Shown in pieces: positions 1 through 6,538 of a stretch of 64,000 bases of DNA. Origin of the DNA: Candidatus Chlorohelix allophototropha. Lineage in GTDB: Bacteria > Chloroflexota > Chloroflexia > Chloroheliales > Chloroheliaceae. A program made the position numbers and the translations under genes. Each line of letters opens with the position of its first letter. Positions within the stretch are counted from its first letter, which is position 1. Where the stretch lies: the NCBI RefSeq assembly GCF_030389965.1, contig NZ_CP128399.1:2826799-2890798 (forward strand), given 5' to 3'. The notes under the pieces are model-generated. The model ran no database searches. It was not told the DNA's origin and worked only from the letters and a program-made list of their open reading frames with translations.

Positions 1-795
1 ACGTATCTCACCTTCATCTATATGTACACAATGCGCGGCGATAACTTTGGCATCCAGTATGTTCTGCTTCTTAATCCAAGGAACCACCGGCATATTATTT
101 TCCTTGCGCATATTTTCAACTTCGAGCGCGGTTTCGGAAATGTGAATATGTAGAGGTACATCAAATTCCTGCGCCAGCGCAGAACAAGCTCGCAAAACTT
201 CAGGTGGGCAGGTATAGGGAGAATGCGGACCAACCGCCGGGACAATCAGGGGATGTCCTTTCCATTGCTGGATATATTCGCGGGTGCGTGCCAACGCATC
301 TTCATAACTCGCCGAGTCGGGGCTAGGATACTTCATAACGCTCTGAGCCAGCACTCCGCGCATGCCTGCCTCAGCAGTAGCAGCAGCTATTTCTTCTTCA
401 AAATAGTACATTTCGTTAAAACAGGTAGTACCGGTTTTAATCATTTCCGCGCACGCCAGTTTTGTCCCCAATCTTACAAATTCTGGGTTAACAAATTCGC
501 GTTCTACTGGCATCATGTAACCCATCAGCCACACATCTAGCCGCAAGTCATCGGCTAAGCCACGCAGCAAAGTCATAGGCACGTGGGTATGGGCATTTAT
601 CAAACCGGGAATTATCGCCTGACCGCTACAATCTACAACTTCAACGGCATCGTACTGTGCTGCTATAGCTGCGGTAGTGCCAACTGCCAGAATTTTATCT
701 TCTTTTACTGCAATAGAGCCATCTTCAATTACGGTGCGGGCTTCATCCATCAGCACTACTGTGCCACCCGCCAATATATAATCAGCCTTTTCCAT
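1..795 (-). CDS. Amidohydrolase, MTA/SAH deaminase or chlorohydrolase type (3' part missing)
   Basis: The gene runs off the left edge; the first 265 residues are visible, starting at ATG 793-795 (MEKADYILAGGTVVLMDEA). They show the amidohydrolase fold: an N-terminal beta-sandwich, then the metal-binding NAHTH motif near residue 68, the HIHISET strand near 222 and the AHCVH histidine near 253. These belong to the Zn-dependent TIM-barrel deaminases that act on 5'-methylthioadenosine, S-adenosylhomocysteine or related amino-purines and triazines (MtaD/SsnA/AtzA group). Role is inferred to be purine or methylthio salvage in the cytoplasm. The substrate cannot be fixed from the visible part; a cytosine or guanine deaminase-like member is possible. 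It is followed upstream by a separate tRNA unit, so it has its own promoter. Confidence 0.85.
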   Translation of the reverse strand, partial: MEKADYILAGGTVVLMDEARTVIEDGSIAVKEDKILAVGTTAAIAAQYDAVEVVDCSGQAIIPGLINAHTHVPMTLLRGLADDLRLDVWLMGYMMPVEREFVNPEFVRLGTKLACAEMIKTGTTCFNEMYYFEEEIAAATAEAGMRGVLAQSVMKYPSPDSASYEDALARTREYIQQWKGHPLIVPAVGPHSPYTCPPEVLRACSALAQEFDVPLHIHISETALEVENMRKENNMPVVPWIKKQNILDAKVIAAHCVHIDEGEIR

Positions 796-814
796 TTTTC
801 CTTCCTTTGCTTAT

Positions 815-845
815 GAATAAAAAAAACCGCCCAAATAGGCGGTTA
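815..845 (-). terminator. Rho-independent terminator after tRNA-Arg
   Basis: On the minus strand AACCGCC, a 6-base loop and GGCGGTT form a 7-bp stem followed by a run of T's. It lies directly downstream of the tRNA-Arg gene and ends that transcript before the amidohydrolase start. Confidence 0.85.
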
Positions 846-865
846 AGGATTTCTTATTTTGCTGA

Positions 866-939
866 TACGCGTGAAGGGACTTGAACCCCTGACCTTTTGG
901 TCCGCAACCAAACGCTCTATCCAACTGAGCTACACGCGC
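866..939 (-). tRNA. tRNA-Arg (anticodon GCG)
   Basis: Full cloverleaf on the minus strand: acceptor GCGCGTG/CACGCGT (one G-U pair), D arm GCTC/GAGC, anticodon stem TTTGG/CCAAA with loop TTGCGGA, and T arm AGGGG-TTCAAGT-CCCTT; discriminator A. The anticodon reads GCG, so it decodes CGC (and CGU by G-U wobble). CCA is not encoded. Most bacteria use an ACG arginine tRNA edited to inosine for this box, so GCG is less common. Confidence 0.95.
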
Positions 940-967
940 ATAATTTTGTAGCTTTTTACAGGTGATA

Positions 968-996
968 ATTATAAGACCTAGCACCTTGTTTGTCAA
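968..996 (-). promoter_or_regulatory. Consensus sigma-70 promoter of tRNA-Arg
   Basis: On the minus strand TTGACA (991-996), a 17-bp spacer and TATAAT (968-973) match the full consensus. The predicted start is about 20 nt before the tRNA 5' end. Confidence 0.9.
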
Positions 997-1091
997 ACCT
1001 TGAAAGCTTCTGAAACTTTTGCCTTTCTACATGTGTATAATACTACATAGCGTGCGCTTAGAATAGTCACAATTTAAGGATTGGTGAGACA

Positions 1092-3707
1092 TTGAAACGC
1101 TTTAAATTTTATTTTACCTATGCTTGGCGTTCGGTATTGCGTGGAGGGCAACGCAGCTTTTTTGCTATCTTGTGTGTAGCGGTTGGCGTAGCAGCATTGG
1201 TAGCGTTACAGGTACTGGGCAGCAGTATTCAGGATACGCTGACGGGCGATACCAAAGCTCAGGCAGGGGGCGATATTGTTCTACGAATAGCTAACTCTCG
1301 CGGCACCAATACCAACACTAACCGGGTATTTACCACCGATGATCAAGATAGATTAAATAAATTTAAATCCGATGGTGTAATAACAGAATGGTCTCCCCTG
1401 ATTGTGCAAAGCACTATCCGTTTGCGCAACTATTTCAGCTTTCCACCCACGCTATACGCGGTTGATCCGGCTACCTATCCGCTCTACGGCAATTTTGAAA
1501 TAATAGAGCCAAAAGGTAAAAATCTACGTGAGCTAATTGGGCAACCCGGTACGGTAGTGGTCAGTAAAAACCTATGGGAAAAGCTCGGACTAAAGCTCGG
1601 ACAGGATTTGGAAGCTTCTGGGAGCAACGGGCAAAATATCAAGCTCAAAGTGGTTGGGGAGAGTAATATTGTATTGCCAGGGGTAATCTTTGGGCCGGGG
1701 CAATTCTTCGGCTTTATGATTACATCTATACCAACTTCCGCCAGTATGTATGACGCTGCCGACAATTTACCCTCCCAAGTCTTCGTTAAAACTTCTAGCG
1801 ACAAAGTATTAGACTCTGCCAAACAAACCCTGACTAGCGGGACGCGCTTTAGAGGCGATACTGCTTACGAAATCCAGAGCCAGCTAACCAAAGGCATCAG
1901 TATTACCCAAGATTTTCTGTCCTATATCGGGTTGCTATCGTTGCTCGTAGGTGGCATCGGGGTAATCAATACCATGCTGGTGGTTATCGGGCGGCGCACC
2001 ACCGAAATCGCTACCGTAAAAGCGCTTGGCTTGAAAACGCGCCAGACCCTTTTCATCTTTACGCTGGAAGCCTTATTTCTAGGCATAATGGGCAGCCTAT
2101 TGGGCGTTATTTTGGGTGAGTTGCTAGGACTTGGCATAAAAGGAGTAGCCGAGGGCTTCTTTGCCCGCCCGCTGGTTTGGTCGCTCTACCCGGGACCTAT
2201 AATTATAGGTATGTTGGTGGGCGTAATCACATCGGGAGTCTTTGGCTTCCTGCCGAGTTATGCCGCTGCCAGAGTACGCCCGGCGGTAGTGCTACGCGCT
2301 CAATCTACGATGGTGCCACGCATCGGCGGTATTCCGGGCTTCATCATCCTACTATTAATGACTCTTGCGCTAGGAATCATCGCGGGTGTTTTGATTAAAA
2401 ACCTCGTGTTGGGAGTGATAATCGCCTTTATCACGCTGTTATTGATGGCGGTGTTAGTGGGAGTGCTATGGCTCATAATTCTGTTGTTCGGTTTGTTGCC
2501 TACGCCTCGCAACCCTGCTATCAAAATGGCGGTGCGTAGTTTCAGCCGCAATAGGGGGCGCACTGCTACCACCGTAATGGTCATGGTAGTGGGGTTATTC
2601 TTCATCAGCTTTATTACCTTTGTGGCTGACAGCGTGAAATCCTCCATCCGAGAGGCTTTCGACATTCAGTTAGGCTATAACACTATCGGTTTTACCGGGC
2701 TACTGGCAGGCGGTAACACCCCCGAAATTACCGCTAACAATATTGCCAGCCTCAAACAAATACAAGGCATGCAAAAAGTCTTTCCAAGCAATTTTGCCAG
2801 CGTAAGACTTGAAGCGATAAACGGCAGCACCCCATCGGGTGGTCGCATTACTATTACCCTAGATGGGCGAGCTTACATAAACGGGGAATCTACCGGAAAC
2901 ACCGCTACCCAGAAAATTGCGGCTGGACGTAACCTTACCCCCGAAGATGCCGATCAGAACGTGATTTTACTCTACAAAAATACTGCCGATGCGCTTGGAC
3001 TCAAAACGGGTGACAAGCTAACGGTGCGACCTCAATCCACTACAGGGCAAACCAGCCAAACTACCGAACTTGAAGTGGTAGGTATTGCCGAAGAATTTAC
3101 CTCTTTTGTAAATTTTGAGGACAGCTATGTTGTCCCGTATAATGTGGTAGCCAAACTGGGCACACCCTTTACCCTCTACTATATGCTCATAGATCGCCCC
3201 TTCAAGCAAGCCGCGCTTCAGAACGCGCAAGCTATTGTGCCAACGGTGCTAGATTTGGACGATCTGATAGATACCTTTAATCGGCTTCTCGACCAAATTT
3301 TGGCGTTTCCCTTAATTCTAAGTCTGCTGAGCCTGTTCAGTGGGGCAATATTGGTAGCGAACAATGTGGCGCTGGCTGTGCTGGAACGGCGCACCGAAAT
3401 CGGCGTGCTTAAAGCGGTAGGCGCAAAGCGCAGGCGGGTTATGAGTATCCTGCTGTGGGAAAGCGGTTTGGTAGGCTTTTTGGGTGGCTTGATCGGGATA
3501 GGCGCAGGCATCCTACTGGCGCTAGGTGTTAACACCTTTTCCTCACCCTCAGATGGGCGGGGCGCAAGCGCGATAACCTTTACATGGTCGCCGGGAGTTG
3601 CGGCGCTTCTCATGCTGCTAAGCATCGGCTTGGCGTTGGTAGCTACATTAATCAGCGCGTGGGGCGCAGTGCAAGAAAAACCGCTGGTAGTTTTGCGATA
3701 TGAATAA
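1092..3707 (+). CDS. ABC transporter permease, FtsX/MacB family with duplicated core
   Basis: An 871-residue membrane protein. A first TM helix (about residues 21-43) is followed by a MacB-type periplasmic domain, then three TM helices with the FtsX signature (GGIGVINTMLVVIGRRTTEIATVKALGL, quoted in two parts: GGIGVINTMLVV and RRTTEIATVKALG). A second half repeats this layout and ends with LERRTEIGVLKAVGAKRRRV. This two-core arrangement is that of LolC/E-like and antibiotic or lipid exporters in which two FtsX halves are fused. TTG start at 1092 with AAGGA upstream; a TATAAT at 1035-1040 may serve as -10. Its ATPase partner follows 18 bp downstream. Substrate unknown. Confidence 0.9.
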   Translation: MKRFKFYFTYAWRSVLRGGQRSFFAILCVAVGVAALVALQVLGSSIQDTLTGDTKAQAGGDIVLRIANSRGTNTNTNRVFTTDDQDRLNKFKSDGVITEWSPLIVQSTIRLRNYFSFPPTLYAVDPATYPLYGNFEIIEPKGKNLRELIGQPGTVVVSKNLWEKLGLKLGQDLEASGSNGQNIKLKVVGESNIVLPGVIFGPGQFFGFMITSIPTSASMYDAADNLPSQVFVKTSSDKVLDSAKQTLTSGTRFRGDTAYEIQSQLTKGISITQDFLSYIGLLSLLVGGIGVINTMLVVIGRRTTEIATVKALGLKTRQTLFIFTLEALFLGIMGSLLGVILGELLGLGIKGVAEGFFARPLVWSLYPGPIIIGMLVGVITSGVFGFLPSYAAARVRPAVVLRAQSTMVPRIGGIPGFIILLLMTLALGIIAGVLIKNLVLGVIIAFITLLLMAVLVGVLWLIILLFGLLPTPRNPAIKMAVRSFSRNRGRTATTVMVMVVGLFFISFITFVADSVKSSIREAFDIQLGYNTIGFTGLLAGGNTPEITANNIASLKQIQGMQKVFPSNFASVRLEAINGSTPSGGRITITLDGRAYINGESTGNTATQKIAAGRNLTPEDADQNVILLYKNTADALGLKTGDKLTVRPQSTTGQTSQTTELEVVGIAEEFTSFVNFEDSYVVPYNVVAKLGTPFTLYYMLIDRPFKQAALQNAQAIVPTVLDLDDLIDTFNRLLDQILAFPLILSLLSLFSGAILVANNVALAVLERRTEIGVLKAVGAKRRRVMSILLWESGLVGFLGGLIGIGAGILLALGVNTFSSPSDGRGASAITFTWSPGVAALLMLLSIGLALVATLISAWGAVQEKPLVVLRYE

Positions 3708-3725
3708 CAGCTTGAAAGGATAAAT

Positions 3726-4418
3726 ATGCCGACCATACTAGAGGCGCAAAATCTGGTAAAAGAACTCCCAATGGGACGCGAAAAGCTCAGTATTTTAAGG
3801 GGAGTAAACCTAAAAGTAGAGCAGGGCGAAGTGGTGGCAATTGTAGGACCTAGCGGTTGCGGCAAAACTACGCTGTTGGGCTTAATCGGGGGGCTGGATA
3901 CCGCTACCAGTGGCTCAATTACGGTTGCCGGGCAAGAACTCAGCCGACTTTCCGAAGACAAACTGGCGGACGTGCGCAACCGCACTATTGGTTTTGTTTT
4001 TCAGTTCTTTAACCTTGTCCCTACGTTGACCGCATTGGAAAATGTGGCGCTGCCGGTGCAATTTGACGATAAAAGCCGCTTCCAGCCCGAAAAACGCGCC
4101 GCCGAGTTGCTAACATTGGTGGGGCTTGGGCATCGCTTGAAGCACAAGCCTAAAGAATTATCCGGCGGTGAGCAGCAGCGAGTAGCCATTGCCCGCGCCC
4201 TTGCCAATCAACCCGCCATCTTGTTGGGAGATGAGCCTACCGGAAACCTCGATAGCGAACGCGGACAGGAGATTCTGGAATTAATTTTCAAACTGCGGGA
4301 TGAATTGGGTTTGACGGTTATTTTGGTTACGCACGACCCCAAAGTGGCAGCACGCGCCGACCGGGTGTTGCACATGAAAGACGGGCAATTCATCGAGACG
4401 AGCGTGATGCAGAGCTAA
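3726..4418 (+). CDS. ABC transporter ATP-binding protein, LolD/MacB type
   Basis: A 230-residue ATPase that powers the permease just upstream. Walker A GPSGCGKTT (about residues 38-46), Q-loop FQFFNLVPTLTALENV, signature LSGGEQQRVAIARAL and Walker B ILLGDEPTGNLD are intact, followed by the switch histidine in VTHDPKVAARADR. The FFNLVPTLTA Q-loop is the family mark of the MacB/LolD/FtsE group. ATG at 3726 with AAAGGA upstream. The two genes form one operon. Confidence 0.95.
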   Translation: MPTILEAQNLVKELPMGREKLSILRGVNLKVEQGEVVAIVGPSGCGKTTLLGLIGGLDTATSGSITVAGQELSRLSEDKLADVRNRTIGFVFQFFNLVPTLTALENVALPVQFDDKSRFQPEKRAAELLTLVGLGHRLKHKPKELSGGEQQRVAIARALANQPAILLGDEPTGNLDSERGQEILELIFKLRDELGLTVILVTHDPKVAARADRVLHMKDGQFIETSVMQS

Positions 4419-4463
4419 AAATTTGAATTAATTAGCCGTCCATGTTATTATTGCTATTCGTGC

Positions 4464-4540
4464 AATGCGCTGGAACTTATTGGTTCGGCGCATTATCATG
4501 TAAAGATGTTTCTGGCAAGCTCACTGAGCAAGCTCACTGA
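4464..4540 (+). promoter_or_regulatory. rpmI leader: hairpin and 13-bp tandem duplication
   Basis: A 7-bp stem AATGCGC/GCGCATT (4464-4470 with 4488-4494) encloses a second pairing GAAC/GTTC. It is followed by a perfect direct duplication of GCAAGCTCACTGA (4515-4527 and 4528-4540) ending at the AAAGGA ribosome site of rpmI. L20 autoregulation through leader RNA is known for rpmI-rplT operons; that this hairpin does so is inference. It could instead end the ABC operon. Confidence 0.4.
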
Positions 4541-4555
4541 AAGGACAAAGCGCAA

Positions 4556-4759
4556 ATGACCAAGCTCAAAACCCATAAGGGTGCGGCAAAGCGCTTCAAA
4601 CTGAGCGCAACCGGGAAGGTGATGACCCCTAAAGTAGGTCGCTATCACTTCCGGGCAAAGCGCGCTAAGCGTAACAAATATTTGGCGGATAAATCCCTCG
4701 TGATGAATCCCGCGCTTAGTAAACATGTTGTGAAGGCGCTACCCTACGGTCTTGATTAG
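4556..4759 (+). CDS. rpmI: 50S ribosomal protein L35
   Basis: A 67-residue basic protein beginning MTKLKTHKGAAKRFKLSATG, the standard L35 N-terminus, and containing HFRAKRAKRNK. It is a large-subunit protein. ATG at 4556 follows AAAGGA. It is followed by rplT, the usual partner; infC, normally the first gene of this operon, is not next to it here, where an ABC transporter sits instead. Confidence 0.98.
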   Translation: MTKLKTHKGAAKRFKLSATGKVMTPKVGRYHFRAKRAKRNKYLADKSLVMNPALSKHVVKALPYGLD

Positions 4760-4833
4760 TTAGAATTTCTGGTTACCCCCGGCTGGCTGCGCCCGTGCCA
4801 GACCACCCTCACCGGGTTTTAGGGGATTAGAAT

Positions 4834-4850
4834 TTGACCTTGACGGTCAA
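4834..4850 (+). promoter_or_regulatory. Hairpin just upstream of the rplT ribosome site
   Basis: TTGACC/GGTCAA (6 bp, 5-base loop) lies 5 bp before the GGAGG (4856-4860) of rplT. Such a placement could modulate translation of L20; this is inference. Confidence 0.35.
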
Positions 4851-4868
4851 TTTATGGAGGTATTATAA

Positions 4869-5252
4869 ATGCCCAGAGCAACAAACGGCGCAGCGACCCG
4901 ACGCAGGCACGATAAGATTCTAAAAGCAGCGAAAGGTTTCCGCGGCGCACGCAGCAGACAGTATAGGATGGCAAAGCAGATAGGCATGAAAGCCCTTGCT
5001 TACGCCTATCGCGACCGACAAACGCGCAAACGTGATATGCGCGCGCTATGGATTCAGCGTATCAACGCCGCTTCCCGCGAACTGGGTTTGCCCTACAATC
5101 GCTTGATTGAAGGTTTGACCAAAGCCGGAGTAGAGGTTGACCGCAAGATGCTGGCAGAATTGGCAGTAAATGATCCGGAAGCCTTCAAGGAAATCGTGGA
5201 GCTTGCCAGAAAAAACCAAACTGCGCCCGTAGCAGTAGCCAAATCCGCTTAA
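4869..5252 (+). CDS. rplT: 50S ribosomal protein L20
   Basis: A 127-residue protein with the L20 core: basic helix [40 protein letters not shown] and the conserved YNRLIEGL segment. It binds 23S rRNA early in 50S assembly and in other bacteria represses its own operon. ATG at 4869 follows GGAGG at 4856-4860. It carries a short C-terminal extension rich in Ala/Val after the usual end. Confidence 0.98.
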   Translation: MPRATNGAATRRRHDKILKAAKGFRGARSRQYRMAKQIGMKALAYAYRDRQTRKRDMRALWIQRINAASRELGLPYNRLIEGLTKAGVEVDRKMLAELAVNDPEAFKEIVELARKNQTAPVAVAKSA

Positions 5253-5280
5253 GCGCAATAATTATAGAAGTAAGAAACTA

Positions 5281-5305
5281 CAGGGGCGGTGTGAAACCGC
5301 CCTTA
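5281..5305. repeat. Palindromic GGGGCGG repeat, possible rplT terminator
   Basis: GGGCGGT and ACCGCCC arms with a short loop make a strong hairpin 30 bp after rplT. It resembles the copies at 6311-6337, 9445-9470 and 60106-60131, so it is both a member of an interspersed repeat family and a plausible transcription end. Confidence 0.55.
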
Positions 5306-5323
5306 TAAATTTGAGCAGGTTTT

Positions 5324-6289
5324 ATGCCCGAAAAACGCCGACCCGCGCCATTTGGTTCAGCCAGAAAGAGCGCCCCTCCTAAAAGTGACTTCAAGAAACC
5401 GCAGCCCCAGCCCGAACCGGAAATTGAGTTGTCCCAGAGCGGTTTTATCACCAGCCTTGAAAATGACAAGGCAAAGTTTGTGCGCTTGCTGCTCAACAAA
5501 AAGGAACGCTACGCCTCGCGCCACTTCCTGATTGAAGGGGTCAGGCTGGTTAAAGAAGCCTTGAAAGCGGCAATCGCCCCTACCTTCACCCTGTTTGAGC
5601 CGGATTCGCTTCGCAAAACCGAGTCGGGGCGCAGCTTATTGTTCGACCTGAGCGAAATGGTGGAGCAAAAAAAGGGCGCGTACCCGGTTACAGAAAGAAT
5701 AATCGCAGCGGCTTCCGATACCGTAACCCCGCAGGGAGTAGCCGCCGCCATCCCTTTCCTGACATGGGAAGATGAGCAGTTCGCCGCGAAAAAGCTGCAC
5801 CTGATTCTCGATGGCTTGCAAGACCCCGGCAATCTCGGTACGGTGTTGCGCTCGGCATGGGCAAGCGGCAATGCGGCGGTTTGGCTCACCGAAAGCTCGG
5901 TGGATTTCTATTCGCCCAAAGCGGTACGCGCCGGAATGGGCGCACATTTTCATGTGCCTACCCGGTTCGACCAGAAATGGGCTGATTTAGTAAAGCAGCT
6001 CAAGAATTTGGGTATTAAGCAGGTGTTATTGGCAGAAGGCGAAATCTCCGAAGGGGGCGAATCGCGGGCGAGCTATCGCGCGTTGCCGGGCGTGAGCTTG
6101 TACGAGGTGGATTGGAATCAGCCGACCGCCATAATCATCGGCAACGAGGCGCACGGACCTAGCGCGGATGGTTGGAAAGCCGCCAATAGCCTTCTGCACA
6201 TCCCCATGCCCGGTGGCGCAGAATCGCTCAATGCCTCTATCGCCGCCAGCCTCATCATCTTCGAGGCGTTGCGACAACAAACCAATTAA
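5324..6289 (+). CDS. TrmH/SpoU-family RNA 2'-O-methyltransferase
   Basis: A 321-residue SPOUT enzyme that methylates ribose 2'-OH in rRNA or tRNA using S-adenosylmethionine. After a disordered Pro/Lys-rich N-terminus of about 45 residues come the SpoU substrate-binding domain (HFLIEGVRLVKEAL, about 70-83) and the catalytic knot: motif 1 LDGLQDPGNLGTVLRSA (about 168-184), motif 2 IIIGNEAHGPS and motif 3 IPMPGGAESLNASIAASLI. All three motifs look intact. It resembles 23S rRNA G2251 (RlmB) or YsgA/TrmH-like enzymes; the target base cannot be told. ATG at 5324. It follows the rplT hairpin and probably has its own promoter. Confidence 0.93.
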   Translation: MPEKRRPAPFGSARKSAPPKSDFKKPQPQPEPEIELSQSGFITSLENDKAKFVRLLLNKKERYASRHFLIEGVRLVKEALKAAIAPTFTLFEPDSLRKTESGRSLLFDLSEMVEQKKGAYPVTERIIAAASDTVTPQGVAAAIPFLTWEDEQFAAKKLHLILDGLQDPGNLGTVLRSAWASGNAAVWLTESSVDFYSPKAVRAGMGAHFHVPTRFDQKWADLVKQLKNLGIKQVLLAEGEISEGGESRASYRALPGVSLYEVDWNQPTAIIIGNEAHGPSADGWKAANSLLHIPMPGGAESLNASIAASLIIFEALRQQTN

Positions 6290-6310
6290 TTTCCCGATTC
6301 GTTTTAACCC

Positions 6311-6337
6311 GTAGGGGCGGTTCGTGAACCGCCCTTC
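6311..6337. repeat. Palindromic GTAGGGGCGG repeat
   Basis: GGGCGGTTC and GAACCGCCC are perfect 9-bp arms with a 2-base loop, flanked by GTAG on the left. It lies 22 bp after the methyltransferase stop. See the related copies at 5281, 9445 and 60106. Confidence 0.7.
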
Positions 6338-6492
6338 ATGCCGTTGCACCCATCCCCGCCACCCCACGCGGGCGTGTCCAGCCCCAACCCCCCAATTTTC
6401 GGGCGGCGCTTCGCGCGTACGGAATTCCCTTTACTCCTTACCCCCTTGACCTTACCCTCTCCCCAGATTTTTGGGTTAATTTAGAGGAAAGA

Positions 6493-6538
6493 GCGCCAGA
6501 GGCTCAGAGATCAGAGGATTCAGAGTTCAGAGTGGCGC
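6493..6538 (-). repeat. Degenerate CTCTGA repeat within a GCGCCA/TGGCGC inverted repeat
   Basis: On the minus strand, the last codons of the STAND-FGE gene and the bases after it contain five CTCTG(A/G) units about 8 bp apart, bounded by the inverted repeat TGGCGC/GCGCCA (6493-6498, 6533-6538). It could fold as a hairpin 3' of the gene. Its position right after the putative variable region recalls the hairpins found after DGR variable repeats, but loop length (34 nt) is unlike those. Confidence 0.45.
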
